Source: Nymphaea colorata
Lineage: Eukaryota > Streptophyta > Magnoliopsida > Nymphaeales > Nymphaeaceae
Assembly: GCF_008831285.2 (NCBI RefSeq)
Contig: NC_045147.1
Span: 5,870,334-5,934,333 of the forward strand
Length of the DNA: 64,000 nt
Direction of reading: 5' to 3'
The notes under the pieces were generated by a model, which was given only the letters and a program-made list of their open reading frames with translations, searched no databases and had not been told where the DNA came from. Shown one piece after another: positions 1-11,819 of the stretch; positions within the stretch are counted from its first letter, which is position 1, and every line of letters begins with the position of its first letter. The position numbers and the translations under genes are program-made.

Positions 1-889
1 TTAGCTCATGCCCAAGAGGAAAAATTGTGGAGGTATTTATAGAGAGTTTTGGGGCCAAAACTCAAAATTTGAATTTTTTGAATTTAACAAGATTTTTTTG
101 TGAATTTGAAGAATTTTTATTTTAATAAAAAGGCTTTGACCAAGTGGAATTGGCAATTAACCCTGCAAATGCCCCTTTGAGGTGTGGGCAGGGCTATTGC
201 CCACCCTAAGGAGCCAAAACTGCCCTCGAAGGGGTGGCTTTTTACCCAAAATTGGACTTGCGCCACGTGACGCGCTGCAGCACGCGCATGCGATTGCGGG
301 TGGCTGCGTGCGGCTGCGTGGCACAAACAATTGTGTGCAGCTGTGCGTCTGCACGTGAATTTTTTTAAAAACCAAATGAGAAAAAATAAAATAGATAAAT
401 AAATAAATAAACTGTTATAAAACTTCTTTTTTTATTTAAAATATAAAAAAGATGGTTTTTGTTATAAATAGGAGGCCGACTCCGTTTTGAGTCACTTCGG
501 GCTCATTTTAAATTTGGATTGGGTCCATCGAGTTGTTGATGCATTCTAGTTAGTGATTTAAGCTCAAAAACATATTTTTGGGGTGAGAGCGAGATATATA
601 CTCAAAAGGAGGGTCCTTGCATGCGCGCACGGTGCTCGATAGCATCAAAGTTTGTCGTTTTGATTTTGGCATTGGATTTTGAGTTTGAAATGCTCGATTT
701 TGATCTAAACTTGGATTTTGGATCTAATTTTGATCTGAGAGTTGAATTTTTGATTTGAATCTCACATTTGGGTTCTTACAAGGGTTTAGAAAATCATTTT
801 GGATTGAATAGTAGCAAACCTGTTTTGGGTCTAGGATTTGGCTTAGGGTCTAAAAATAAAATACAATCTTTTGGGAAAAAATTGGGGTG
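1..889 (+). mobile_element. 3' part of a long LTR, family R1
   Basis: Non-coding LTR sequence entering from outside the window. It is recognised by homology to 26632-30877 on the same strand and to 36625-37112 on the opposite strand. Shared landmarks are a TATA-like tattTATAga near 35-45, a long stretch of 'ggatctaattt'-type AT-rich sequence at 660-880, and a terminus ending in ggggtgataaca at 889. The sequence beyond 889 differs at every copy, which is how a true element end behaves. The left end and its target-site duplication lie outside the window. Terminus and length suggest a Tat-type Gypsy LTR, but no attached coding region proves this. Confidence 0.6.
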
Positions 890-2913
890 ATAACAACCCC
901 ACTCTTAAAGAAGGATATCCTAGATCTCATCAACAAGCACACACTCTACGGGGCACTCAAAATCTGGTTATGGTCGAAGGCCCAATGCTTAGTTGCAGAA
1001 CACAACAACTTTCATGTGATGATAGAGCTCTGTTGCAAAGAAAAGACATTCGTAGTATGGGTCAAGCCCAAACAGAACCAAGATACTGAGGGTAAAAATG
1101 ATATAGTAAATTCAAGTGTTGGTTGAACTGCTGCCCCCATCATCAATTTCACGCCTGAGAAGTTTGATAGTGGCAAAGGATGTCACATCTTGTGGTCGAT
1201 GCCCATGGATTTGATGCATATCGAATGGACTAAACCTTCTAAGGTGCCTAGATGTGAAACTGAAAAGGTGTTGTTGGATGATATAGGGAGTCCTGTGGTC
1301 AATGATTTGATCTCAGATATAGAAGTTTGGGTTGCCTACACTTAGGAGAATCTTGAGATTTTTGAGAATGTTGGAAGCTCCTCAGTGGATGGAATGTTGG
1401 GTTGCTTGTCTCCTTGCCAACAATGAGGCTAGTGGAAAAAATACTTATCATAGAGTTATCCTTAGGGAGGATGTTTCCAAAAGACATATCAATGGATTTA
1501 GTATGACTCTACGCAGCTGCCAAATGATGGTTCAATCATGTGCTATACTTAGTGTCATCCTTGATGGCTGGCCCCCAACCATCTCAAAATGCCTGGACAC
1601 TGGACCTGTTTTAATGTGTTTCAAGAATGTGTTGGCCGATGCTGAATTTGAGACTGAATTAATGAGATACTTGGAGGAACAAATTACCTAGGGATGGTTT
1701 AGATGCTTATGTCACCATGTGAAAAGAGAAGTAAGTGCTAGAATTTCTACATAACATCAGCTTCACTCTTCAAGGATAAACACATGCTTTATTAGGCTAG
1801 GTACCATCCCTACTGTAGTGAAATCTTGGAGAAGTTCTAATGGCATAACAGAAATTGATGGAAGTAGCATCAAGACCTTTGGATGTACAAGTGAATCCTC
1901 AAACATCAATAATGACTTATGGCCATACTCACGTGCATATGGCAGACCAATCATTGAATACTGTGATGGAACCAAACCTGCATGTTATGTACAAGGCAGC
2001 TTTTTACAACCACCAACATTAGGGGCATGCCATACCACCTCCATATCTTCAGGATATATTTCCTTACGGGGGGTAATGGAAAACCATTCCCATATAAGCC
2101 CTATTGTGTTGGCGAAGAGGACTTGTTCCTTATCTACATGGGATCAAGTGATGGACTGTTGAATGTTGATCATGACAAAGTTTTACCTTGGAGTCAGACC
2201 AACATACAAAATAGTATAGCAAGAAACCAAATTGAAGGATTGCAACCAAAGCCGTAAGATATAAACAGGATTGAAGTCTTGTAGTTGAATTGGTAATCCA
2301 TTTTCACTCTAATTGAGGTTAAGAAACCTGAGGCTGAGATGGCAGCAACTCATATTGCAGAACACCTAGGTAGAGTCAACATAGTTTCCCATTTTCATCA
2401 AATGGAAAAGAAAGACATCGAGCCTTGTAATAATTTCATTACAGTCCTAGCCCTGGATTTTGTGGAGATAAGAATCTACATCAAGGCTGAGGCCTATAAT
2501 TTTACTAAGTATGATACTAAGAGAAGGCCATGTGAAGAAACTATGAAAGATAAGGTGGAGGGTGGGACTGAGAGCCGCCAGGATCACATTCGACTTGTCT
2601 CACTAGGACTTGTGCCATACATTGAGTGCATCGTTTGGCTCTACCATTCCCAAATGACATTCAAATTATACAAACTTCTTCAAGACCCAAGAATTGTTGC
2701 CTATGGAACTGTGTACATTCATGCAGAGCAAGAACCACCAAGGGAGAACTTGCCAGGCCAAGCAACTAGAACATATGCGGTGGGCACACAGGTCACATTC
2801 AAAGCACAAAAATGAAGCACAACACTAGCAGGGACAACTACCCTCATTCGCCAATGGTTCCTTCTCAAAGGCTCGCACCTTGAGGACAAGGTGTTGTTCA
2901 AAGGGGGGAGTGT
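890..2913 (+). pseudogene. Decayed coding region upstream of a small LTR, origin uncertain
   Basis: Broken open frames in the plus direction: 890-1123, then a frame continuing to about 1345, 1982-2254 and 2339-2812. The first piece reads through TPLLKKDILDLINKH. The last piece ends, after a stop, in a SHLEDKVLFKGG stretch at about 2870-2905, directly before the LTR. The nucleotide string cttgaggacaaggt there is shared with the end of the chromovirus pol at 8857, so I infer that the 3' end is a chromovirus pol tail. I cannot assign the middle part to gag, protease, RT or integrase. It could be a captured host fragment or an unfamiliar retroelement domain. Several stops and frame changes make it non-functional. 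Confidence 0.4.
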
Positions 2914-3140
2914 TGTTAGCTACCAGGTCCTAGGTTTCGGGTTGGGTTCATGGGACTGACCTGATAACAACTATAAAGGGAGTCGGCTGTTGTCATTAGG
3001 AGGCAGCACGTCCATTAGAAGACCATTCCTCTAGGAGGATGGAACCCTAATCTGGGATTAGGGTTTGAGTGGGTGAGTTTGAGGAGTTCACCAGTGTGTT
3101 GTATCTCCTTGTATCCAACCTTGTTAGCCAGAGGCTAACA
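2914..3140 (+). mobile_element. Short LTR (227 bp), right end of a 5'-truncated Gypsy element
   Basis: The block starts TGTTAGCTACC and ends GAGGCTAACA, so it has TGTTAGC/GCTAACA inverted ends. It is preceded by a polypurine tract, aaaggggggag (2900-2910). Inside is a TATA-like ctataaagg at about 2970, consistent with an LTR promoter. LTR ends and size resemble those of the complete element at 4058-9166, but the body sequence differs, so it is a related but separate family. No matching 5' LTR is present upstream in the window, so the element is truncated or its 5' end was replaced. The flank after 3140 is ctagt; the duplication cannot be tested. Confidence 0.65.
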
Positions 3141-4052
3141 CTAGTGCACCTCAAGAATTATAATGTTATAGTAGAAACAAGGACAATAGAAGTAATTTAA
3201 TGTAGAAATCTACTGATTTACCTGATCAAATTTTAAACTTCATTTTTTCAATATTCAACTTGAGGACTCAATAAAGATGAACTTCCATTAGATGAGAAAT
3301 GGTTTCCAGTATGATGTTTTGGCTTAAAAAATACAAAACCAACCGATGACAAAGTGGCCCTTGACCTGTAATACTGAAATACATGGAAGAACTGGCCGGA
3401 AACTTGTTAAGAGCAATGAGATATGTTTAGAAGGATTTTCTTAGGACATTCTCTCAAAAAATGTCAAAGTAGAATGATTAAGGGTCAAGTATTAAAGCAG
3501 ACAAACTGCATTATATTGAATCTGATTCAAGAACAACCCAGGCATAGAGCATATCCCCATTTACCATCCACTGTTAAGAAAGGAAGAACCAGATTCTTAG
3601 AGCATCATAATGTCTCATGAATGGAAGTGGAAGCTAAAACGAATGGTCACCCTTTCTTTCCGAAAAGGAGATGATCTCCATACTTGGCATGAACTGTTTA
3701 CGCGCAAAGCGTGAAAAAGTCTGACATATCATGCACTTTAAACACTACATTTTGTCAAATTTTCAAGACCCATTAGGAGACCCTTTAGTAGAGAAGAGTG
3801 CTAACCCTATGAACAAGAAAACTGTTAAAACACTTATTGAAACAAAAGCATGAATAGCAGAAAAAAAGCCAAGACCAGTTATCTACTTTGCTATCTATAA
3901 AATTGTGGTATCCGTAAGTAAAATTGGACGCATGAAGGAAATCTATGGAAAGTAAGAAATGTGCATTTCATGTGGAGAGGAAACTTCCCAGAATCTCGTG
4001 GTACCCAAAAGTTATAAAATTTTAAATTTGGCAACTAATAATGGTATATGGT
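3141..4052. other. Anonymous AT-rich sequence, no gene seen
   Basis: The only open frame of note is 3423-3620 (65 codons), which has no recognisable domain and no supporting context. The stretch appears to continue at 9172 after the inserted chromovirus, because the pentamer GCTTG is duplicated exactly at that join. I see no LTR ends, tRNA or conserved coding frame here. Confidence 0.5.
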
Positions 4053-4057
4053 GCTTG

Positions 4058-4336
4058 TGTTAGGCGCAAGTTATTTCAGCTTTATTTCAGTTTCTTTTAA
4101 TTGTCGTTAATAGTTGCGGGTGTTTCTTTTGCTTTAATAATTTCTTTTGTCCCGGGTCGGGTCTGGTTAGGGTGTGCAACCCAACCCAGCATGTCATGTA
4201 CTTAAACCCTCTTATGAGGTAAGCAAACCCTAATGAAGATATTATTGACCTGAAGAGGAGCTGGGCTTCTTGCGGCTGTGTGTGTGTGAGTGCTACAATG
4301 AGCAGTTGTAGTGATCATTGGCCAACGAGGCTAACA
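4058..4336 (+). repeat. 5' LTR of the chromovirus (279 bp)
   Basis: It starts TGTTAGGCGCAAG and ends GAGGCTAACA, an inverted-end pair TGTTAG/CTAACA. The same sequence recurs at 8890-9166. It contains a short TG run near 4277-4290 that is 2 bp longer than in the 3' copy. The 5-bp GCTTG immediately before it is repeated after the 3' LTR. Confidence 0.93.
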
Positions 4337-4348
4337 AGGTATCAGACA
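4337..4348 (+). promoter_or_regulatory. Primer-binding site, initiator-Met tRNA type
   Basis: The bases right after the 5' LTR read aGGTATCAGAca, close to the TGGTATCAGAGC complement of the 3' end of initiator-Met tRNA used by many plant LTR elements. The first and last two bases are altered. In an active element reverse transcription of minus-strand DNA would begin here. Confidence 0.8.
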
Positions 4349-4356
4349 GATTGATC

Positions 4357-5488
4357 ATGGCGGAGAGAGTCACCACGCGCGATGCCATTGGAGCGGTGGA
4401 ACAACACCGAAATCAAGTGGATACAGTGATCAGCGGCCTGGAAGGGCGGACGCATGGGATGGATCAATGCCTGGGCATTGTGGACGTAAGATTGGAGGCC
4501 ATGTTGGCAGAGTAGCAGGCGATGTCGGCACTCTTGCGAAAAAGCCTGCGACAAGATTCCCGGCAGCAATCGCTTGATTCAGATCAGATCCAGTCGGTCG
4601 AGCGCAGGGGACAAGGTTTGCCAAGGAATGGGGGCACAGTCTGGCGACCAACGAAGATGGATTTTCCGTGGTTTTTGGGAGACGACCCGATCAGTTGGGT
4701 GTTCCGTGCCGAACAATATTTCAATTGCCAGGGAATCTGGGATGACGAAAGAGTGCATCACGCGATGGTGTATTTTGAAGGGGCGGCTCTGCGTTGGTTC
4801 CATTCATTGGTGTCACAGCAAGGGAGACCAGACTGGATGACATTGGTGAAAGAACTCACGGCGCGCTTTGGGCCATTGGCGTATCTCGACTACAATGTAG
4901 AGTTGTCGAGCATTAAACAATCGGGGATGGTATAGAGTACCAGGAACATTTTGAGGCATTGATGAATATGGTGCATGGATGGCCCCTTCCAGCCCTCATA
5001 GGAGCGTTCCTAGTAGGTTTGAAGGATGAAATACGCATTGAAGTTCAAGCCATGAAGCCACAAACATTGAGGGACTACTTCGATTTAGCCGCACGGTGGA
5101 AGAGAAAAATGAACGGCTACACACGTTCGCTCGGGGCACTTTCAGCAGGACATGGCAGGACGTGAGGACCAGCCCACAAGAGACCTTCCCTAAGGCGTGG
5201 CTGGACACACGAACCAGCCCGCGAGAGAAGCCGAAGTCTGACGTTTTCCCACCAGCCCTAGGGAAAAATCAAAAGGGAGTCGAGCCGCACCAAGTTGTGA
5301 GACAATTTACACCCGAACAAATCAAGGAGAAGAGACGATTGAACAAATGTTTTTACTACGATCAGCCATATGTTTCAGGGCATAACTGCAGACGCCTTCA
5401 CATGTATCTAGTCGAGGAGAGTGATGAGCCACTTGAGACTGAGGCGATTGCGCCCTTGCCTATGGAACCTGAAGAGGTAGAAAACTAG
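4357..5488 (+). pseudogene. gag: gag of the chromovirus, broken
   Basis: Gag forms the cytoplasmic particle that packages element RNA. ATG at 4357 is the first after the primer site. The N-terminal part is helical, then the typical plant gag core follows at 4650-4930, including WVFRAEQYFN and the WFHSL tryptophan region. A stop falls at 4513 and another at 4933 with a frame change. The core resumes at 4959-5165, then again in a third frame at 5096-5488. The terminal zinc knuckle at about 5348-5390 reads CFYYDQPYVSGHNC, so the second cysteine expected in this family is a tyrosine. Gag is therefore not functional. Confidence 0.88.
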
Positions 5489-8400
5489 ACGGTACTAGAA
5501 ATTTCGCTGCACGTGTTGGCTGGAAATGAGGTTCCCCATCTCATGCATGTGAAAGGCAAGTTACGAGGCCGGCATGTCAGCGTACTGATCGACGCGGGCT
5601 CGACTCATAATTTCATTTGTGAGAAATCTGCTCGAGCCTTGGGCTGCCATATGGATGTGCAACCCTCCTTTGATGTGGTAGTAGGACACAGGAGTACCCT
5701 GAGGTGCAGGGGTAAGTGCCAAATGGAAAGGTTAGAGATCCAAGGTTTTCACTTCCCTATACAGTTATACATTTTAGCCATGGCGGGAGCCGACCTGGTC
5801 TTAGGCATCCAGTGGCTATGGGAATTGGGAGAAGTGGTATGGGATTTCGTGGGCATGAAAATGCATATTAAAGGGCTCGCAAACGAAAGAATTACATTGG
5901 AGGTGAGCCCTAGACGACCATGCTCGGAAGAACCAGCTGTCTGCCTGATGAAGGGACCATCCACTTCTTTTCTCCTACTAACCACTCACGTGCAGGCACA
6001 GAAGGAAGAAAAAGAGGTCCAATACGGCTCCGAAGCGTTGAAGGGCACACTGTAGGAAATGCTACAAGAGTTTGGGTCAGTTTTTAGCACACCTAAGGTG
6101 CTACCACTGGAAATAGAATATGAACACCGCATTGAATTACAAATGGGGGCCGAAACTGTCAAATCTAGACCCTACCGCTACAGCCGGATACAACAAGAAA
6201 CCCTCGAAGAAATTGTGCAAGAGATGTTGAAAGCAGGTGTAATTCAGCCTAGCCGTAGCCCCTTTGCTTCACCTGCTTTGATTGTCAAAAAGAAAGACGG
6301 GAGTTGGCATTACTGCGTGGATTATTCTGCATTGAACGCCATCACCATCAAGGACAAGTACCTAATTCCTATTGTGGAAGACTTACTGGATGAGCTGAAT
6401 GAGGCGTGTGTCTTCTCCAAATTAGATCTATGCTCCGGGTATCATCAAATCCACGTGGTGAAGGACGACATTCCTAAGACCGCCTTCCACATACACGACG
6501 TGCACTACGAGTTCACGGTCATGCCCTTCGGTTCGGGCTGACGAATGCGCCTTCTACCTTTCAATCACTGATGAACGATGTGTTTTGTCCTTTCCTACGA
6601 AGGTTCGTATTGGTTTTCTTTTATGACATTTTGATTTACAGCAAGGGAGAGCGAGAACATCTCCACAATTTATGAATGGTGCTAGTAGCCTTGAAGCAGC
6701 ATAAGCTACACACCAAACTCTCCAAATGTGTTTTTGGCACGTCCAAGATCTCCTATCTAGGACATGTGATCAGCCACAGAAAGGTGAGCATGGAACAAGA
6801 AAAAATTCAGGCGGTGCAAGGTTGGGGTACACCTAGAACCGTGCGCGAGTTGCGCGCGTTCCTCGGACTCACGGGCTACTACCGTAAGTTAGTCAGAAAC
6901 TACGGCCTTATCGCAGCACCCCTCACGGCACTAACCAAGAAGGGCCGATTTGCATGGAGTGTTCAGGCCGAGCATGCATTCCAACAACTCAAAGAGGCAG
7001 TGACTACAGCCCCGGTTTTGTAGATGCCTAATTTTCAACTTCCGTTTACAGTCGAGTCAGATGCATCGGATTCGGGCATGGGTGCGGTACTAAGCCAAGA
7101 GCGACATCCCATCGCTTATTTCAGTCGAGCAATGGGTCCGGCATTTGCGAGTAAATCTGCTTCCGAATGAGAGGTGATTGCCATAGTCCTTGCCGTACTC
7201 AAGTGGAAGCACTATCTCTTGGGGCAACAGTTTCTTGTCTTAACCGACCACTGTAGTCTCCAACATTGCCTGATGCAGTCCACCCTATCATCATCAATGC
7301 AAAAATAGATCCTGAAATTGATGAACTTTGACTTCAAGATCTGCTATCACAAAGGGAAAGAAAATGCAACAACGGATGGGCTGTCCCGCTCACACAACCA
7401 GCCGGTTAGTAATTTATTTGCCATTTCACAAGTGCAGGCCCACCTATGGGATGAGATTCGACAAGCGCAAGAAACAGCCATCTCAGTAAAGAAGGTTAGA
7501 GATGAGATGGAGAAGAATCCCCTTACAGTGTATGGGTACGAGTGGAAATCACCATATCTATATCGCAGCAGACACATCTTCATTTCGCCCGAGTCCACCT
7601 TGCCGCAAACCCTTATACAACATTATCATTATGAGCAAGCGGCCGGTCATGAAGGCATGGAGGGTACTTATCATCGACTACGACATACCTTTTATTGGCC
7701 AGGAATGAAAAGAGCCATCACTGATTTTGTAAAGGGATGCGACATATGCCAAAAGAACAAATATGAAACGATGAAACCAGCCGGACTGCTTCTTCCATTG
7801 CCCACGCCAGAGCTTATATGGGAAGACATATCGTTGGACTTCATAGAAGGTCTGCCATCATCCCGGGGAAAGTCTGTTATCTTGGTAGTGGTGGACCGCC
7901 TGTCGAAGTATGCACACTTGGTACCCTTATCGCATCCATATTCCGCCAAGATTGTGCTCGAGCTTTCCAATATCACATTGGGAAGCTACATGACATGCCC
8001 AGGTCGATAACCAGCGATAGAGATCCCATCTTTATCAGCGCCTTCTAGAGGGAATATTTTCAGTTACAGGGTACGAAGTTACAACTGAGCACATCTTACC
8101 ATCCACAAACCGACGGTCAAACCGAGGTTGTAAACAATTTCCTCGAGACTTACGTTGTTTTGCAGGGCAACGTCCACGCCTATAGGCAGAGTATCTGTCA
8201 TGGGCTGAATTCTCATATAACACCAGTTGGCATTCATCGACCGGTGTCACACCATTTGAAGCGGTATATGGGCGTCCCCCTCCCACTATATGTCGATATC
8301 AGCCTAACACAGCGAGAGAAGCATCAGTGGATACTCAGCTCCGCTGCAGAGACGCTATTCTGGGAGATCTGAAAACACACCTCATAGTGGCGCGCAACCG

Positions 8401-8860
8401 AATGGTGATCCAATACAACCGCAAAGACCGGGACCAATAGTACAACGTTGACGAATGGGTGTATTTATGCAGGCCAACCCACACAGCAGGGTATCGTCAA
8501 CCACGAGGGTACAACAAACTTGCCCCCCGCTATGTTGGCCCATTTCGCATCATCAGGCACGTTGGTCCTCTTGCTTACGAGTTGCTACTGCCTGCTGGAA
8601 GTAATATACATCCCGTTTTTCACGTCTCAAAGCTTAAGCCGTGCCCCCAACCACCGACTGAAGAAGGCATAATCGAAGGGCCCATCAACGAATATCAAAC
8701 CAAGGCTATTCCTTTCCATCGACTTGGCATGCACACAATCAATCAAGATGGCTCGAAATCGGTTGAGTGGTTAATAATGTGGAACAATAATGAGGAGGGC
8801 GTAGAGACCTGGGAAAAGGCTGAAGACATTATTAATCGCTTTCCAGATTTTGCACCTTGA
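5489..8860 (+). pseudogene. pol: pol of the chromovirus: PR, RT, RNase H, integrase, chromodomain-like tail, broken
   Basis: Domains in order: protease at about 5580-5640 with the catalytic triad as DAGST instead of DTGST; RT at 6059-7020; RNase H at about 7030-7380 ending near GKENATTDGLSRS; integrase zinc-binding region at about 7620-7750 with CDICQKNK; integrase core at 7820-8270; C-terminal part at 8459-8860 with HPVFHVSKLK and a final chromodomain-like segment rich in tryptophan. The RT active site reads [10 protein letters not shown], with TAT at 6622-6624 where the first catalytic aspartate belongs. Stops or frameshifts occur near 6055, 6540, 6673, 7021, 7168, 7306, 8010 and 8047. Several independent hits mean it has been dead for long. 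Confidence 0.9.
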
Positions 8861-8889
8861 GGACAAGGTGGTGTTGAAGGAGGGGAAAT

Positions 8890-9166
8890 TGTTAGGTGCA
8901 AGTTATTTCAGCTTTATTTCAGTTTCTTTTAATTGTTGTTAACAGTTGCGGGTGTTTCTTTTGCTTTAATAATTTCTTTTGTTCCGGGTTGGGTCTGGTT
9001 AGAGTGTGCAACCCAACCCAGCACGTCATGTACTTAAACCCTCTTATGAGGTAAGCAAACACTAATGAAGATATTATTGACGTGAAGAGGAGCTCGGCTT
9101 CTTGCGGTTGTGTGTGTGAGTGCTATAACGAGCAGTTGTAGTGATCGTTGGCCAACGAGGCTAACA
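8890..9166 (+). repeat. 3' LTR of the chromovirus (277 bp)
   Basis: It starts TGTTAGGTGCAAG right after a purine-rich gaaggaggggaaat (8876-8889), which is the polypurine tract used to prime plus-strand DNA. It ends GAGGCTAACA at 9166 and is followed by the duplicated GCTTG. It pairs with 4058-4336. Confidence 0.93.
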
Positions 9167-9352
9167 GCTTGCTAGATCTTCACCCCTTTTCGAAGAATTT
9201 TACTGTCATCTTTGTTATTAAGAGAAATCAAACCAAAAATTCAGTCTTGAAAAGATCCAAATGTTTTGTTTCCATGTAAGGATAATAAAGCTCGCAGGTT
9301 TGGAACCTTGTTGAACTCCTATCAAATATAAATACCTGTTTTTGCAAACTAA

Positions 9353-9979
9353 CAATACACTGGGATACATCTTAACATCTTGCAAGACCTTTATGGAGGA
9401 GAAACATTCCATGTGGTGGATATAGAACCCTCATTCAACCTGTTGCTTAGCAGGCCATGGATCTATGCTACCAATGCAGTTCCTTCCACTCTACATCAGT
9501 GCATCAAGTGTACTCACAACCGGAATATTATAACAATCTATGCAGAGGACAGGCAAAATCGTCTGGTGCATCCAATTATTCTGGTACCAACGTATACAAT
9601 TGAGGTACCTTGTATTCGAGTTTGCAAAAATGAAGAAATATCTCAAGGATTCAGTAAATTGGTCATTCAGAAATCAGAAAAACAAATATGGGTGGAAAAA
9701 TATACCAAGCCTGAAACAAGTTACAAAAGCCATCCATTATTCAAGAAATTTTGTCAGAATGAGAAAGGATTGGATTTACTCATACGCCATGGCTGCCTGC
9801 CATTCACTGGCCTTGGCAAACATGAAAACAAAACCTTGGAACTAATTACCTTGACAGGACAACAAGGAACTCAAGCCTTGAGATGTCAAAGTTATGAAAA
9901 AGTGGATGCCGAGGAAGGATTCAAGCCAGTACCTTTTGTCAAGAGCAGCACCATAGGCAGATGTTCACCATCAATCTGA
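9353..9979 (+). pseudogene. Protease end and linker of the Tat-lineage pol
   Basis: The frame opens just after a stop at 9350. It reads GGETFHVVDIEPSFNLLLSR and continues with PWIYATNAVPSTLHQ, the conserved C-terminal half of Tat-type protease; the catalytic aspartate half is missing upstream. The linker contains a G-patch-like stretch, CLPFTGLGKHENKTLE, at about 9797-9845, where Tat elements usually carry a GKGLG motif. The frame stops at 9979, before the RT frame. Confidence 0.78.
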
Positions 9980-10116
9980 ATCAACAAACCCGCTACATTT
10001 TGTCATCTAGTCATCGTTTTGTCATTTTGTCGTCATTATACTCCAATATACCAAATGTCTTCATTTTGTAATACCTTGAAATATGCAATAACATATGCAA
10101 TTTACTTCCATATATA

Positions 10117-11800
10117 ATGTCTCAAATCTCATCTAACTTCTTTATAATCTTTAGTATGGCATCTAAGGATCAAACATCAAAAGCTTTTAAGGAGGTAAAT
10201 CCAGAACTCACTGAGGCAAAATGTCCAGAGGTCATTCAAATAAGAAAGCAAGATCAACCGTCACCTTTGATTAATGATTCAATTGAGGAAATTAATATTG
10301 GCACAGAAGAGAATCCAAAGAGTTTGCAAATCGGAATAAGTCTTTCAACAAAATAAAGAAAAGAGTTGATAGACTTCCTCAAAGAGCATCAAGAAGCCTT
10401 TGCATGGACCTATGAAGACATGCCAGGACTTGATACAAAATTATTCGAGCATCGACTACCATTGAAACCAAAATGCAAGCCAATCAAACAAAAGTTGAGG
10501 AAACTAGACCCTCGTCTTGAGGGGCAATTTAAGGAAGGCCTAAAAGACCTACTAAAGGCAGGGTTCATTCGAACAATCAACTATCATGAATGCTTAACAA
10601 ACATTGTGGTAGTTTCAAAGAAAAATGGTAAAATTTGACTCTGCATCGATTTCAGATATTTGAATAAAGTCACACCAAATGACGATTTTTCACTTCCAAA
10701 CATCGACTTGTTGGTAGACAGTGTCTTTGGCCATGCTATGTTCTCCTTCATGGATAGATATTCTGGCTATAACCAAATTAAACTGACATCTCAAGATCAA
10801 GCCAAAACATCATTTACAACCCCATGGGGCACCATTTGCTATACCGTAATGCTGTTTAGTCTAAAGAACGTTGGGACAACATATCAAAGGGCTATGGCAG
10901 CTATTTTTCATTATCAGATGCATTTAATCATGGATGCATATGAGGATGATCTACTAATTAAGTCAAAAATAAGGGAGAATCATATCAGCATTCTCTCTCA
11001 AGTTTTTGATAGACTCTTGCAATATAAGCTTAGGTTGAATCCACAAAAATGTGTATTTGGTGTGGAATCTGGTAAGCTTTTGAGATTTATGGTTAGCCAA
11101 AAGGGAATCGAGATGGATCCTTCCAAGGCAAAGACGATCGTCGAAAAGTCACCGCCAACAAAGCTTAAGGAGCTACGCAGCTTGCAAGGCAGAATTCAGT
11201 CAATCAAAAGGTTTATATCTAATCTTGCCATGAGATGTGAACCCTTCAACCATTTACTGCAGAATTGAATCAAGTTTCAATGGGGACATGAATGTCAAGC
11301 CTCATTCGAAAAGATCAAGAAGTATCTTCTTTGCCTACCAATTTTAAAACCCTCAATTCTGGGAAAACATCTACTTCTTTACATCATAGTTAACAATTCA
11401 GCCTCTGGTGGATTTTTCGCTCAATATGAAGAAGGATGTCGAATAGAACATGCCATTTATTACATCAACAAGACATTTGTACAGTATGAAAAGAATTACT
11501 CCCACATGGAAAAAACTTGCTTAGCCTTGGTATGGATGCGTCAAAAACTAAGGCACTATCTATTGTCTTGCGAGGTTAAAATTTTATCCAAACTCAATCC
11601 ACTTAAATATATCCTTGAGCAGCCATTTCTAAATGGAAGGATAACAAAATGATAGGTTTTGTTGATGTAATATGATTTGGAATATGTGTCGCAAAAATCA
11701 ATCAAGGGTCAAGCCATCGCATATCAATTGGCAGATTTTCCTCTATCTGAAGAAATTAAAACAAAGAAGAAATTAAAACAAACGATGATTTTCCAAATGA
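10117..11800 (+). pseudogene. pol: RT and RNase H of the Tat-lineage element, broken
   Basis: Pre-RT and RT run through 10117-10356, 10366-10638 and 10660-11268, interrupted by single stops near 10354, 10636 and 11266. Recognisable parts are FAWTYEDMPGLDT, LPLKPKCKPIKQKLR, FMDRYSGYNQIKL and the active-site region at about 10937-10955. There the sequence reads MDAYEDDLLIKS, so the catalytic pair of aspartates is still present. Classical RNase H follows at about 11330-11760, again with stops. The product would copy the RNA genome into DNA in the cytoplasmic particle. Confidence 0.85.
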
Positions 11801-11819
11801 GCAAATCCTAACAATCGAA

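Larger units (their letters stand above)
4053..9171 (+). mobile_element. Complete Ty3/Gypsy chromovirus, inactive, with GCTTG target-site duplication
   Basis: The structure is complete: GCTTG at 4053-4057, 5' LTR, primer-binding site, gag, protease, RT, RNase H, integrase, a chromodomain-like tail, polypurine tract, 3' LTR, and GCTTG again at 9167-9171. The two LTRs differ at about 14 positions plus a 2-bp indel (counted by eye, about 5%), so insertion is much older than that of the element at 42984. Short LTRs plus a C-terminal chromodomain fit the Reina branch of chromoviruses; that branch call is inference. Many stops, frameshifts and lost catalytic residues show that it cannot move on its own. 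Confidence 0.92.
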
